IMG/VR virus record: IMGVR_UViG_3300025598_000027
Coordinates: 34,765 to 98,764 of that record
Source of the DNA: a virus
DNA length: 64,000 nt
Direction: 5' to 3' (one strand)
Below the pieces are notes generated by a model that worked only from the letters and a program-made list of their open reading frames with translations, was not told the origin of the DNA and made no database searches. Below are positions 38,601 through 47,006 of this stretch, in pieces. Every line of letters starts with the position of its first letter. The first letter of the stretch is position 1. The translations under genes were made by a program, and so were the position numbers.

Positions 38601-39009
38601 AAGTAAGAGAAGGTTTTACTGTAGAATTTGCGCCATTATTGTTGTCTATGCATTTATAGACTTCATAATTGTCGTTAAGAACATAAAATGCCTTAGAATA
38701 GAGATTAGCATCAAACTGATCGTATCTGTCGTAATATGTGTTATTGGCCCAATCATATCTTGGGATCATATATGAAACATTTGTATTTGAGATTAGTTTC
38801 CCAAAAACAATATCATTATAGATTGTAGATTCGTGTTGATTTACTGAGCCATCTGCAGGTTGAACAGCAGTATCATCATTTGCACCAGAATCATTTACCC
38901 ATGGCTGTGGTCTGCCCATGAACAGATAATAAGATTTAGAAGAATTCGTGAGATTATTGATGAAAGAATCAATAATGTCTAGGTAATGATGTATCGTTAA
39001 AGCTGCCAT
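35635..39009 (-). CDS. gp8: Baseplate wedge protein gp8-like, greatly enlarged
   Basis: The N-terminal 180 residues match the gp8 family of T4-like phages: SSKSYYLFMGRPQPWVNDSG, VSYMIPRYDW, YVLNDNYEVYKCIDNNNGAN, TVKPS and DGYTWKYMYSV. T4 gp8 is about 334 residues; this is 1124. The extra part is made of beta modules, including LDSTNT-type strands, 'FTAGEIVYQSDGTANIGLGI...TNAIGSF' (about 606-670) and 'FVPGEIVIQSNTNAAGIVVY'. The module is shared with the 860-residue protein and others. In T4, gp8 joins wedge arms to the baseplate periphery. Position after gp25, gp6 and the gp7-like protein agrees with T4 order. Confidence 0.85.
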   Translation of the reverse strand: MAALTIHHYLDIIDSFINNLTNSSKSYYLFMGRPQPWVNDSGANDDTAVQPADGSVNQHESTIYNDIVFGKLISNTNVSYMIPRYDWANNTYYDRYDQFDANLYSKAFYVLNDNYEVYKCIDNNNGANSTVKPSLTSTIGTFQTGDGYTWKYMYSVGSDANTNFTSTTYIPVTPNNYVTGNAVGGTIDVIRLLNGGNNYQAHYSGFLQGTVNNYVVTLDANAAPIDNYYVGSSMYLKSGFGAGQIRKITNYNGANKLVRVDSPFDTFINFNLDGYSGNFNVGDTLTQNIDSIAVSYTKGIFQVGDSIVQSDTGANGTIVTANSTVYKVVRNSLATTFSLGYPFINTSQSGTLKSGNVNIISGNNWVIANGGTSFTSNYSANDYIRVGSDANTNVRRVTSVNSTVIIVDSPFGNSATANVHYSMPYVAEPLSISLLSANGTVSNTNLNGVSINITNPNILGYYYIIGEKVNMVDGSGINQGVSATVSFANSSTVILTNVSGTGFIGGDTYFLKGESSLLENTIHAVTSYPNITISSPIGTFISGQNIFSKDSANLQITHGYANVISYYTIPNQLTEYVISPTVNIVGDGSGALAYSTVNTDIKSTLIIDSTNTISFTAGEIVYQSDGTANIGLGILYQANSSTLSISNTIGSFTVSPNSTFYITGFTSGATANVVSYNFSATSNNISRVIVINPGQGYTSANVTLTSNNTYGNGALAAATISPILGHGSDTHAELGARYAGVSVLIDSPTNESYKFPVYGKYRRVGIIENPLFADAMIQVGDFDRVKLTITNKNANTFVPGEIVIQSNTNAAGIVVYGNTTYLELRNVKGTFSANGKYANGSSSNDNILALSSLTTANVSLSNVAYFNVYSNVDIISETYSGASAYLKSIPGGQNSNLFLTNVTGKFEYNDIVYDAGSNAYANVTAIYAANGTIDVTSSFGRKFSQTVRFPLTSNTAAFQQFEYVKQQTSNSIGRVISNNNEFDFAIELPSGSFDTGNWVVSQNTGANAIVTFANSTYLRVTAANGQFYATDNIINNLGITAEIASVYPVLVLGDIQGPRFQAGSLSGNVVGTDSGAIGKCLLNNNNILYPDLVRDSGAVTYIENVSPFTITNTSQESVRLIIKF

Positions 39010-39032
39010 TATTTTACCCGATATGATTTATT

Positions 39033-39041
39033 GTATTTATT
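39033..39041 (-). promoter_or_regulatory. T4-like late promoter (AATAAATAC)
   Basis: AATAAATAC on the minus strand overlapping the end of the gp7-position gene, 24 bases before the gp8 start at 39009, with TCGGGTAAAATA between. Would give gp8 its own late transcript. Confidence 0.5.
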
Positions 39042-41091
39042 ATGAATAACTAACGCCATTCAATGTAAAAGAGATTGGTTGTGAATATTCTTCTGTCAGT
39101 TCGTTTTTGATCGAATACGCACCAAAAAGAAGGAACCCAGAGGGATGAACGAGGTCTAGAACGAATTTTTGGTATGTATCGATCATTCTGTTTGCTGTAA
39201 TCTGGTATGAGAAAGCCTGATAAAAATAGCTATCTTGAATTTTCATAGTCTCACTAAGGAAACTTCTAGTGTTCTTATAAGAACCAGCGCCAACACCATT
39301 TAGATCAACAATTGTAGTACCAGTAACAGTAGCTGTATTGTTAGCGTTTACTAGATTTACGTTTTCATCTGGTATATATCCCAATCCAGAATCATAAATC
39401 GTAACTCCAGTAACAATTCCTGTTGCTGTTCCGGCATTCGCTGTTACGATAGCATCATAACCCAAATATCCACCAATGCCGTCTGGTATTCTAAGATCAT
39501 ATAATAGAGGCTCAACTATTTCTACTGTTGGGCTTGATGAGTAACCAGTGCCTGGATTTATGTTATTTAAGAATGTTATGGTTCCGACTTCTTTAACAAC
39601 AAATCTTAATGTATTACCAATGTTGCTGTTTAGATTCTCATTACCGAAACCAGCAGGAAAATAACTCGGACCCCAGTTTGTTAATCTGTTAATACCAGTA
39701 ATTTTTGCTGTCGCCCCAGATGTATTACCTGTTACAGTCAGACTAGGTATAAAATAGCCAATATCAGAAGTTGGGTTAAAGATCGTAAGAACAGAACTAT
39801 TTGATGCGTAAGTATTAACGACTCCGTTTCCAGACACTGTAACTTTAGGAAAGGTGGAATTAATCTTAACAGTCGAAGAAGAAGTATTGCTTATTAAGAT
39901 AACGCCTGGCACAAGATTTGCATTGTTAAGATTGGTATCCGAACCAATACAATATATCATATTTCCGTCTGAATTATATACAGTAAGACCTGAAATACCC
40001 AAAGAACTATTTGAAAGAGATTCGCCGTTACTGATATTACCAAATATTTGCACCACATCAAAATGTTTTGCGTTAGCGGATAGATGGATATATTCGTTGT
40101 TTATAAAGGTGCCAGACAATATCGAGACATTAAGAGCTAGACCCTCAGTCTCTATATCCAGTAGAGTATCTTTTAAACCATTGATGACGTCTGTGTTAAG
40201 AGAGACGATCTGAGTGTCTGTTATACCACCAACCTGGAAAGAAGCTCCTGCGCCGCCACCACCAGTAATAGTGATATTTGGGCTAGTAGAAAATCCTTTA
40301 CCGCCATTCTTAAGATTAAAAGTAACTTTACCGTTTTGGTTTGTTGTGGCTGCGACTCTAGCAACACCACCAAAACCACTTCCAATAACATTGAGTAGAT
40401 CGCCTACCTTATAATTATAGCCACCAGAAGTAACAGAAACAGTAGAAAGAGAGCCAAATATGACTGGAGCGTTAGATATGTTTATTTCAGGAAAATCATA
40501 TGAGTAGATTTCTTCACCATATTTAAATTGTCCTTCAACATTAGAAAGATGTAAAATGTTTATGGTTTTACCACTAACAATCTTTGTGGTAAAATCTTCA
40601 ACAACCCCTGTTCCGTTTCCAGAACTGTAGATAGAATGGCCAACTAAATCTTGTAGGTAATAACTATCAGAAACTTCAATGTATTTTGGAACAAACCAAG
40701 TATTATCGGAAGGTTTCATCATATATTCGCTGGGAATATAAAAATCTATATCTTCATTAAATAACATACGAAATAGCAGTTTATAAGAGCTCTCGTTACC
40801 CTTAGAACGATAAAGATCTATGATGTGTTTTACCAATAATCTTTTGTCAGTAATAACATTATCTGGAAGAGAGTTTATATATTTTGTCTTAAAATATTTG
40901 ATAAATTCTGCTGTAGTAAGATCAATATCACCAATCTCAGATAGAGATCTAGATAAATTTATAACATTTCCCTGTTTTTCCATCCATTCATAATACGCTT
41001 GAACGAAAGCAATGAAATTTGGCCCCTGATCTCTATAGAAACCAGGAAACTGAGATTTAATTAATGGCGATATAAATTTTTCTATATTCAT
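39040..41091 (-). CDS. Baseplate wedge-associated protein at the gp7 position
   Basis: A 683-residue protein. The first 160 residues are helical and well conserved in T4-like phages: MNIEKFISPLIKSQFPGFYR, GPNFIAFVQAYYEWMEKQGN, LPDNVITDKRLLVKHIIDLY and KGNESSYKLLFRMLFNEDID. The remainder consists of beta modules (SVTSGGYNYKVGDLLNVIGS, GGKGFSTSPNITITGGGGAG, NINPGTGYSSSPTVEIVEP). The 80 C-terminal residues are helical again (YQKFVLDLVHPSGFLLFGAY). It lies between gp6 and gp8, where T4 has gp7. Similarity to T4 gp7 itself cannot be shown by eye, so no symbol is given. It overlaps the gp6 stop by one base. Confidence 0.78.
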   Translation of the reverse strand: MNIEKFISPLIKSQFPGFYRDQGPNFIAFVQAYYEWMEKQGNVINLSRSLSEIGDIDLTTAEFIKYFKTKYINSLPDNVITDKRLLVKHIIDLYRSKGNESSYKLLFRMLFNEDIDFYIPSEYMMKPSDNTWFVPKYIEVSDSYYLQDLVGHSIYSSGNGTGVVEDFTTKIVSGKTINILHLSNVEGQFKYGEEIYSYDFPEINISNAPVIFGSLSTVSVTSGGYNYKVGDLLNVIGSGFGGVARVAATTNQNGKVTFNLKNGGKGFSTSPNITITGGGGAGASFQVGGITDTQIVSLNTDVINGLKDTLLDIETEGLALNVSILSGTFINNEYIHLSANAKHFDVVQIFGNISNGESLSNSSLGISGLTVYNSDGNMIYCIGSDTNLNNANLVPGVILISNTSSSTVKINSTFPKVTVSGNGVVNTYASNSSVLTIFNPTSDIGYFIPSLTVTGNTSGATAKITGINRLTNWGPSYFPAGFGNENLNSNIGNTLRFVVKEVGTITFLNNINPGTGYSSSPTVEIVEPLLYDLRIPDGIGGYLGYDAIVTANAGTATGIVTGVTIYDSGLGYIPDENVNLVNANNTATVTGTTIVDLNGVGAGSYKNTRSFLSETMKIQDSYFYQAFSYQITANRMIDTYQKFVLDLVHPSGFLLFGAYSIKNELTEEYSQPISFTLNGVSYS

Positions 41092-42911
41092 TAGACTGCA
41101 TTTACATTAACTGACATCGCGCCGATATCTATTTCTACGATATTGTTGAAAGTACCAGAAATATCATCATTTACTGGTGTTCCTGACAGAATAATACCAT
41201 TATTACCAAGAAAATCAATAACATTAAGATTTGTTATGTTTAATATACCTGTATTATAATCTATAGTACCAGCGTTCATATATACCAATGTGTTATTTGT
41301 TGTTATTTTCTTCAAATACAAAACTGGGTTTGTATTATAAACAGAAAATCCCAAAGGTGTAATTTGTCTTTCAAAAGTATTATTTAATTCGCTGTAATCT
41401 GTTATGATGTATGTATTTCCATCACTCAATAAGAATTGACTGCTACTGATCGTCCCTGGAAGTAGAGAATTATTGAATTTCGTTGTTACAGATGTAGCTG
41501 TTCCAATAATAGGCTCTACAATCTTATAAATTTGAGTATTAATCTGATTGCCTACGATACTGGCGTCTGCTGCATCAACAGCCTCAACTAATTTAGAAAA
41601 TCTAAAGGTATTGTTGAATATCTGTAGGTTACTCTTATTAAATGCACTAACAGCATTAATCACAGAAGATTGGATCTCTGCTGGAGTCATGGGTGTATTC
41701 TTAAAATCAACATTTACGTTAATAGTTGGCACGACATAAACGTAGTCAGGATCAGAAACTACTAATTCTATTCCTATGATTTTTTTAGTTTTTAGATAAG
41801 TTATAACATCAGTTTTTCTTTGATTTGTAAGCGTCGAACCAGAAAATGTTGATGGTACAATAATAACTTTTCCATACTGTATGCTATCTGTAACTTCTTC
41901 GCCGCCGTATACGTTCACGTCTTTTATTTCTGGAAAATTGTTTAGGATAAGAGTCTTATAATCCGAAACAGTAACAGCTCTATCCTGAGTCTGATAATTT
42001 CTTGGTGCTCTAAAACGAATTGATTCAATTGTTTCGATAGGCGAACCATCAGCAGATGTAACTACTGGAGTTATTTTTGCTGTAGAATTACCGCCATTGT
42101 ATGCTCCTAAATCTTTGTTTAAGAAGAAGGTGGTTACGCCATTACCATCAGAACCATTACATACTCTATATGTTACAAGAATCAAAGCATTGTTTTGCGG
42201 TACGCGACCAAAAACACCATCCCCAAATACGATTTCATAATAACCATCTAAAGTTGATTGTAGGAAATATATCTGAGATTCAGAATTCAAATTATACAGA
42301 GTATCGCTCTGTAAAAAATCATTAACATTAGAACCATTATCTTCAGAGACAGTAACAACGATACTACTTGTATCAATATTTTTATTTGATAGAACGAATT
42401 TTTGATTTTCTATGGTATTATCAACAATCATAGTCTCGTTGATGTAGGAACCCTCATAGATATCTAAACTAGTTATAGAGAATACGTTGTTTGTTGAAGT
42501 TATGGTCTGTGTTCTATCTGTAACGAACGTATAAGATCCATTAGCATTCTGACCAGAAAACTGTGTCCCCTTTGGGATTGAGAATGTGTTAGATATACCA
42601 GTAGTTATAAAGTTACAACTTACAGTAGCTTTTGCCGATCTCGCTGATCTTGGTGTATAATTCAGTTCTTTCGCATGCGAGACAACAGAACTGTAAAGCT
42701 GCGCAGTATCTAAGAATGTCTCAGAAGCCATCATATTAAGATAGAAAGAGTTGAGATATGTGTTGTAAGACAAAACGTCAAGGAGGACGTTCATGTTAGA
42801 ACCTTCATAGTCATAGTCTTTAAACTGACTTTGCGATTGAAGGAACGTTTTTAGCTGGGATTTTAGAGTATCAAAATCTAACGATGTTAATACTAATGCG
42901 CTATTTGCCAT
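41091..42911 (-). CDS. gp6: Baseplate wedge protein gp6
   Basis: A 606-residue protein of the gp6/Baseplate J family. The N-terminus (MANSALVLTSLDFDTLKSQL...FKDYDYEGSNMNVLLDVLSY...NMMASETFLDTAQL...LNYTPRSARSA) is diagnostic. In the middle, IRFRAPRNYQTQDRAVTVSD and YKTLILNNFPEI is the second hallmark segment. Two copies per wedge form the ring that encloses the hub and controls sheath contraction. Length is close to T4 gp6 (about 660). Flanked by gp25 and the gp7-position gene with one-base overlaps at both ends. Confidence 0.95.
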   Translation of the reverse strand: MANSALVLTSLDFDTLKSQLKTFLQSQSQFKDYDYEGSNMNVLLDVLSYNTYLNSFYLNMMASETFLDTAQLYSSVVSHAKELNYTPRSARSAKATVSCNFITTGISNTFSIPKGTQFSGQNANGSYTFVTDRTQTITSTNNVFSITSLDIYEGSYINETMIVDNTIENQKFVLSNKNIDTSSIVVTVSEDNGSNVNDFLQSDTLYNLNSESQIYFLQSTLDGYYEIVFGDGVFGRVPQNNALILVTYRVCNGSDGNGVTTFFLNKDLGAYNGGNSTAKITPVVTSADGSPIETIESIRFRAPRNYQTQDRAVTVSDYKTLILNNFPEIKDVNVYGGEEVTDSIQYGKVIIVPSTFSGSTLTNQRKTDVITYLKTKKIIGIELVVSDPDYVYVVPTINVNVDFKNTPMTPAEIQSSVINAVSAFNKSNLQIFNNTFRFSKLVEAVDAADASIVGNQINTQIYKIVEPIIGTATSVTTKFNNSLLPGTISSSQFLLSDGNTYIITDYSELNNTFERQITPLGFSVYNTNPVLYLKKITTNNTLVYMNAGTIDYNTGILNITNLNVIDFLGNNGIILSGTPVNDDISGTFNNIVEIDIGAMSVNVNAV

Positions 42912-43327
42912 TATCTTACTCTTCTAAGGATTAGATTTAAATTTATAGTATCTGGATTATTTATTAGAGAAAAAATGATGTTTACGTCAAAAGAATAATT
43001 ATCAGGATTAGGATTGACGATAACATTCAACAGAATTACTCTCTTTTCGTTCTGTTTTATCGTTGAAGTTATATGGTATGTTATATTTTCAGCTGTAATG
43101 ACATCGTTTGGTTCAAACAGAGCTTTGTATACGTTTGAACCAATTGTAGGCTGAAATAATCTCTCTCCGATATTTGTGAGTATGAGATTCTTTAATGATT
43201 GTTTTACAGATTCTTCGTTTATGACTTTACCAAGAGTCTTGTTAATCGGATGTACGTCCATATTATTCAGAAAATCGCTGAAATACTCTACTGGTTTTCC
43301 TTTTTGGACTATATCGGCTCTTGCCAT
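42911..43327 (-). CDS. gp25: Baseplate wedge protein gp25
   Basis: A 138-residue member of the gp25/GpW-lysozyme-like baseplate family. The core VKQSLKNLILTNIGERLFQP...SNVYKALFEPND carries the family signature (E-R-L-F-x-P and F-E-P), and the end RRVR follows the usual C-terminal beta strand. T4 gp25 is about 132 residues. It binds gp6 in the wedge and anchors the first sheath ring. It overlaps gp6 by one base and follows the spike gene at 43331. Confidence 0.95.
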   Translation of the reverse strand: MARADIVQKGKPVEYFSDFLNNMDVHPINKTLGKVINEESVKQSLKNLILTNIGERLFQPTIGSNVYKALFEPNDVITAENITYHITSTIKQNEKRVILLNVIVNPNPDNYSFDVNIIFSLINNPDTINLNLILRRVR

Positions 43328-43330
43328 CTA

Positions 43331-44113
43331 TTAACCTTTACCTTTTGGTGGGACATTAGCAATTTCAAGCTGAGTACCATTATTAGATCTAATAACATTG
43401 CTCTTAGAAGATTTAATAGTAGTAGAACCACCACTGTCAATAACAATACCACCCTGAGTAATAGTTATTGAAGTACCACCAACATTTAATGTTATCGAAG
43501 TATCACTATCAATTATGATGGCATCCGAACTCTTTATTCTAGTCTTGCCATCGTTAGTCTGAATATCAAAATTACCGCTTTGAATATTTATACCATACTC
43601 ACCAGTTATTATATCCATTTTATGGCCATTAACGACCTCAACCATATCTCCTGTGACAGCATGGCTTACGTTACCATCATGCTGGGTGATATGATTACCC
43701 TCTGAGGTATGAAAGACGTCACCACTACTGTGGGAGATACCAGAATCCTGTGTAGCTGATACGTTATGACCTGAACCGCCAGAATAATTGTCGCCGCCAT
43801 TCTCGCTGCTTCTACCACCATCGCTGTTTGATCTGACCGAACCGCTTACCTTTTCGTCAGAGTGTCCGTCAGCCGTCTTGGAAACTCCGTCACCGTGATA
43901 TTGGTGGGTTTTACCTACAACTACCTCAGTCCTAGAACCATCAGCTGCATGACCGTAGTAAGAGCCGCTTGCCATGACCTCAAAATATGCCTCTTTTCCA
44001 GGCTCAAGACTCTTGATGATCTGATTGCCGGCAGCATCCTGCGATACGTGAAGATTAGGATAATTTCCCTCATATGGGAGTTTCGGATGTTTTACATTAT
44101 AATCGGTCGCCAT
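43331..44113 (-). CDS. Central spike beta-helix protein (gp5 C-terminal-like)
   Basis: A 260-residue protein. After an N-terminal part (HPKLPYEGNYPNLHVSQDAA) come short-period repeats rich in Gly, Ser, Asp and His (SGSYYGHAADGSRTEVVVG, SGISHSSGDVFHTSEGNHIT, GDMVEVVNGHKMDIITGEYG, FDIQTNDGKTRIKS, TSITLNVGGTSITITQGG). These match the triple beta-helix of gp5/VgrG needles. In T4 this helix is the C-terminal domain of gp5; here it is a separate gene right after the OB-fold gene. It should form the membrane-piercing needle. His-rich positions could hold metal ions. No PAAR tip is visible in it. Confidence 0.8.
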   Translation of the reverse strand: MATDYNVKHPKLPYEGNYPNLHVSQDAAGNQIIKSLEPGKEAYFEVMASGSYYGHAADGSRTEVVVGKTHQYHGDGVSKTADGHSDEKVSGSVRSNSDGGRSSENGGDNYSGGSGHNVSATQDSGISHSSGDVFHTSEGNHITQHDGNVSHAVTGDMVEVVNGHKMDIITGEYGINIQSGNFDIQTNDGKTRIKSSDAIIIDSDTSITLNVGGTSITITQGGIVIDSGGSTTIKSSKSNVIRSNNGTQLEIANVPPKGKG

Positions 44114-44115
44114 TC

Positions 44116-45771
44116 TTATCCCTTTATGATTGGTCTATCTTGGCCAAATGTCTGGTTAATCTGTTGTTGTTGGACTGCTGCTTTTTCTGCAGTCGTTAGA
44201 CCACCATTTAAGACAGATGCCTTATCTGCGGCAGACAATCCTTTCAACGAATCATCCAGTTTGCTATCTAATTCTGAATCTTTTGGTTTGATGGAGTCAA
44301 TGAGGCTACTCTTTTTAGCAGATAACATGGCCTGACCCTGAGTAAAAGCTCCCATGGCTTTCCCAGCACCCTCACCAAGAACGGAGCTGGGCAACTGACC
44401 TTTCATGATACCATCGATACCGCCACCAAGTCCTCCAGGCAATAGTTTAGAAGCCATGCTAGTTATGTTATCTGGGCTGATACCAGAACCAAGGACTTTA
44501 GTCAAACCATCAACTTTCATAGCACTAAACCCACCACTCAGAGCGCCTAAGACGGATGCAGAAGAGGGAATTGCTCCATTTAACAGACTAGAAGCGAGTG
44601 AAGAAGTTAGAGCTGCAACAGCATTGCCTTTTACATGCTCTGTGGCTGATGCGTAATGCGGCTGGCCGTTTCTGTGTGTATATCTTTTTTGATTCGATCT
44701 TTTGTCATACCATTCTATGTAACCTGGATATGGATCTTCATCAACAGTATAATATTGCTGAACATACATATCTGGAGGATTATCAACAATAAGACTTGCA
44801 AGAGGAATCGGAGTATTGGCGCCTCTTGTCGTAGTAGAAGGAACTGCGTGAGGAACTGCTGCGCCACCATTAGCCATAGCGCTGTTAATTGCTGTCGATA
44901 GTCCTATCTTAATACCTCTTACAAGACTAGGATCTAAACCATTCAACAGACCAGTCGCTCCGCCCACTTTTAGAGCATTAGATAAGACGCCTGCTATATT
45001 ACCTAGACCGAATTGACCAGCTAGATTACCAACCATACCTGCAACAGCGCCAGACATTAAATTCTGTAGACCTAGAGGACTTGAGATATTAACAATATCT
45101 CTAACGCTGGCCATATTACTAGCCATAGAAGGTATAGAAGCACTAAGACCTTTTGGGTCTACCTGTTTTACGAGGTCAAGAATGTGCGCACCAGAACCTT
45201 TAACAGCAGAAGCGACTGTGGGTATCGATGGTTCTTTTAGTTTCTTATCGACTTCTTGATTGTTTACGATGCCAGCAGCTTTAGATACGCTTTGAACTGA
45301 TTTGACACCATTGTTAATATCATTGATTGTTATTCTGTCTGGGTTTAGAATACTGTACGGATTCTTAGCAACAGGAGGAGATTGATTTGTTGCACCTGTA
45401 GGAATACTTCCTGTATCTTTGTTAATCTCAGGAACACCATCCGTTACAGATCCTCCTTCAACAGGATCACCAGCTTTACCGAAGCTGCCCATGATGATTG
45501 GATACTGCTGATCTTTATCAGCCCACATACCCATGACCTTAGAACCTTTAAGAAGACCTAATGGTGCCTGTCCTATTTTTCCCATCGCAGCTGATGTGAC
45601 TGGCTGCATTGGCATGGCCCAAGGTAATGTGTTATCTGGTATATTCTCTTTGTCATCATGACGCCCGTATACGCGCACGCGAACACGTCCTGACTGATCT
45701 GGATCCATGACATCCACGACCTCGCCATACCACATACCACCAAAACTACTACCTAAATCTCTTTCAGTCAT
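44116..45771 (-). CDS. gp5: Baseplate hub spike protein, gp5 OB-fold part without lysozyme
   Basis: The start at 45771 gives MTERDLGSSFGGMWYGEVVD and a one-base overlap with the hub gene stop; an in-frame start at 45816 would lie inside that gene. Residues 10-100 are the gp5 OB domain (VVDVMDPDQSGRVRVRVYGR, LPWAMPMQPVTSA, GLLKGSKVMGMWADKDQQYP, IIMGSFGK). T4 gp5 then has a lysozyme; no lysozyme residues are seen here. The other 450 residues are Ala/Gly/Ser-rich helical segments plus a short conserved patch near YVQQYYTVDEDPYPGYIEWY. The needle is encoded next door. OB identity is firm; the function of the long C-terminal half is unknown. Confidence 0.85.
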   Translation of the reverse strand: MTERDLGSSFGGMWYGEVVDVMDPDQSGRVRVRVYGRHDDKENIPDNTLPWAMPMQPVTSAAMGKIGQAPLGLLKGSKVMGMWADKDQQYPIIMGSFGKAGDPVEGGSVTDGVPEINKDTGSIPTGATNQSPPVAKNPYSILNPDRITINDINNGVKSVQSVSKAAGIVNNQEVDKKLKEPSIPTVASAVKGSGAHILDLVKQVDPKGLSASIPSMASNMASVRDIVNISSPLGLQNLMSGAVAGMVGNLAGQFGLGNIAGVLSNALKVGGATGLLNGLDPSLVRGIKIGLSTAINSAMANGGAAVPHAVPSTTTRGANTPIPLASLIVDNPPDMYVQQYYTVDEDPYPGYIEWYDKRSNQKRYTHRNGQPHYASATEHVKGNAVAALTSSLASSLLNGAIPSSASVLGALSGGFSAMKVDGLTKVLGSGISPDNITSMASKLLPGGLGGGIDGIMKGQLPSSVLGEGAGKAMGAFTQGQAMLSAKKSSLIDSIKPKDSELDSKLDDSLKGLSAADKASVLNGGLTTAEKAAVQQQQINQTFGQDRPIIKG

Positions 45772-47006
45772 TATACTCCGTTCTCCAATCCACCCTTCAG
45801 TAGTTCTATACAACAAGTATATCTTGGCTTAATGCCTTCTTCTTGTATCTCATGATGTATTCTAGAAATTAAAAAATTACCTGTCAACTGAGTATCATTA
45901 CTGTATTCCCCAGTCGTAGAAACTTTTTTCGTAATATTAGCCTCAATTACAGCACCACAAGTTAGTTTGGTATCACCATACACTCTAATCTGTAAAGCGT
46001 TCTGCATCAGCTGTGCTATATACGCCTGTTGATCTTTTGAATTATCTGCTATGTTTGTAACAGCACGCTGCGATGTATCAACAGGTATCATATTCTGAGG
46101 AGGTATCTTTGCTCCATCATTATACTTACTCTTAAACTCGGGCGAGTCATAACTTCCTTTACCGCCTGACTTATACGATGAAGGATCTGGCGTATCATCT
46201 TTAGATTTATATTCGTGGGTGCGAAAATCAAAAGTAGAAGTCCTGCGTTTACCACCATTTGCGATACGGTCAGTTGAAGATAATTGTTTAGGAACCTTAT
46301 ATGCCAATATGTTGTTATCTGTCTGATTAGATGTGCTACTGTTAACAGAATCAGACTGTTTAAAAGATTTTACTGATGCTTCCTGAAATAATTTTTCTAT
46401 GGTAACAAATTTAAATTTTGGGCTAGTACCGCCTTCTCTAGTCTCAAAAAACACATATGATGATGATTTGTTATCGGCGCTGATCGCTCTACGTCTAATC
46501 ATATCAACTGCTTCATAAGGATTCTTGTGTGATATCAATATATCCTGGACTCCTTTTGTGTCCTCAGCTTCAAATGATTTACTGCTCTTCATATATCTTA
46601 GAAAGATATCTTGAGCCATATCACTGATTGTTTTCTTGTACGACTGCTGAACAAAGTTTGTCTTAGAATGTAAAGCCTCTTCGCTAACGCATTTCAGCAT
46701 ATAGACCTTAGATTTCTGAGCACCAGTTGGTTTACCATCATCAAGCATATGGAGTGCAAATTTAAATTCTGCACTGCTGCCGCCTGGAACTTTGAATGAA
46801 AATTCTACAGTCTCATCGCCTGTTATTTTTAATTGACCGACTTGGTCATCAGCGTCAAGAACAGATATATCTGCCAGTATCCCTGGTGTAAAGATACTCT
46901 CATATATCGAACATGATACGAATGATTTAGAGAGATCCAATGATCCTCTAGATGATGTAACAGTCAATTTGTCTACGGCAATATCGCCTGGATTAGAATC
47001 AGCCAT
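45771..47006 (-). CDS. gp27: Baseplate hub protein gp27-like
   Basis: A 411-residue hub protein (T4 gp27 is about 391). The N-terminal tube-like domain has FVSCSIYESIFTPGILADIS and VLDADDQ; later GDETVEFSFKVPG, LKCVSEEALHSKTNFVQQSY, NPYEAVDMIRRRAISADNKS and SYVFFETREGG are typical of T4-like hub proteins. The C-terminal segment (QIRVYGDTKLTCGAVIEANI...GNFLISRIHHEIQEEG) is another hub signature. As a trimer it connects the tube to the gp5 spike. It lies between gp53 and gp5, overlapping gp53 by 8 bases and gp5 by one. Confidence 0.9.
   Translation of the reverse strand: MADSNPGDIAVDKLTVTSSRGSLDLSKSFVSCSIYESIFTPGILADISVLDADDQVGQLKITGDETVEFSFKVPGGSSAEFKFALHMLDDGKPTGAQKSKVYMLKCVSEEALHSKTNFVQQSYKKTISDMAQDIFLRYMKSSKSFEAEDTKGVQDILISHKNPYEAVDMIRRRAISADNKSSSYVFFETREGGTSPKFKFVTIEKLFQEASVKSFKQSDSVNSSTSNQTDNNILAYKVPKQLSSTDRIANGGKRRTSTFDFRTHEYKSKDDTPDPSSYKSGGKGSYDSPEFKSKYNDGAKIPPQNMIPVDTSQRAVTNIADNSKDQQAYIAQLMQNALQIRVYGDTKLTCGAVIEANITKKVSTTGEYSNDTQLTGNFLISRIHHEIQEEGIKPRYTCCIELLKGGLENGV

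Noticed and set aside
39040-41091. Firm naming as T4 gp7
   Set aside because: Only gene order supports it; length and C-terminal modules differ from T4 gp7.
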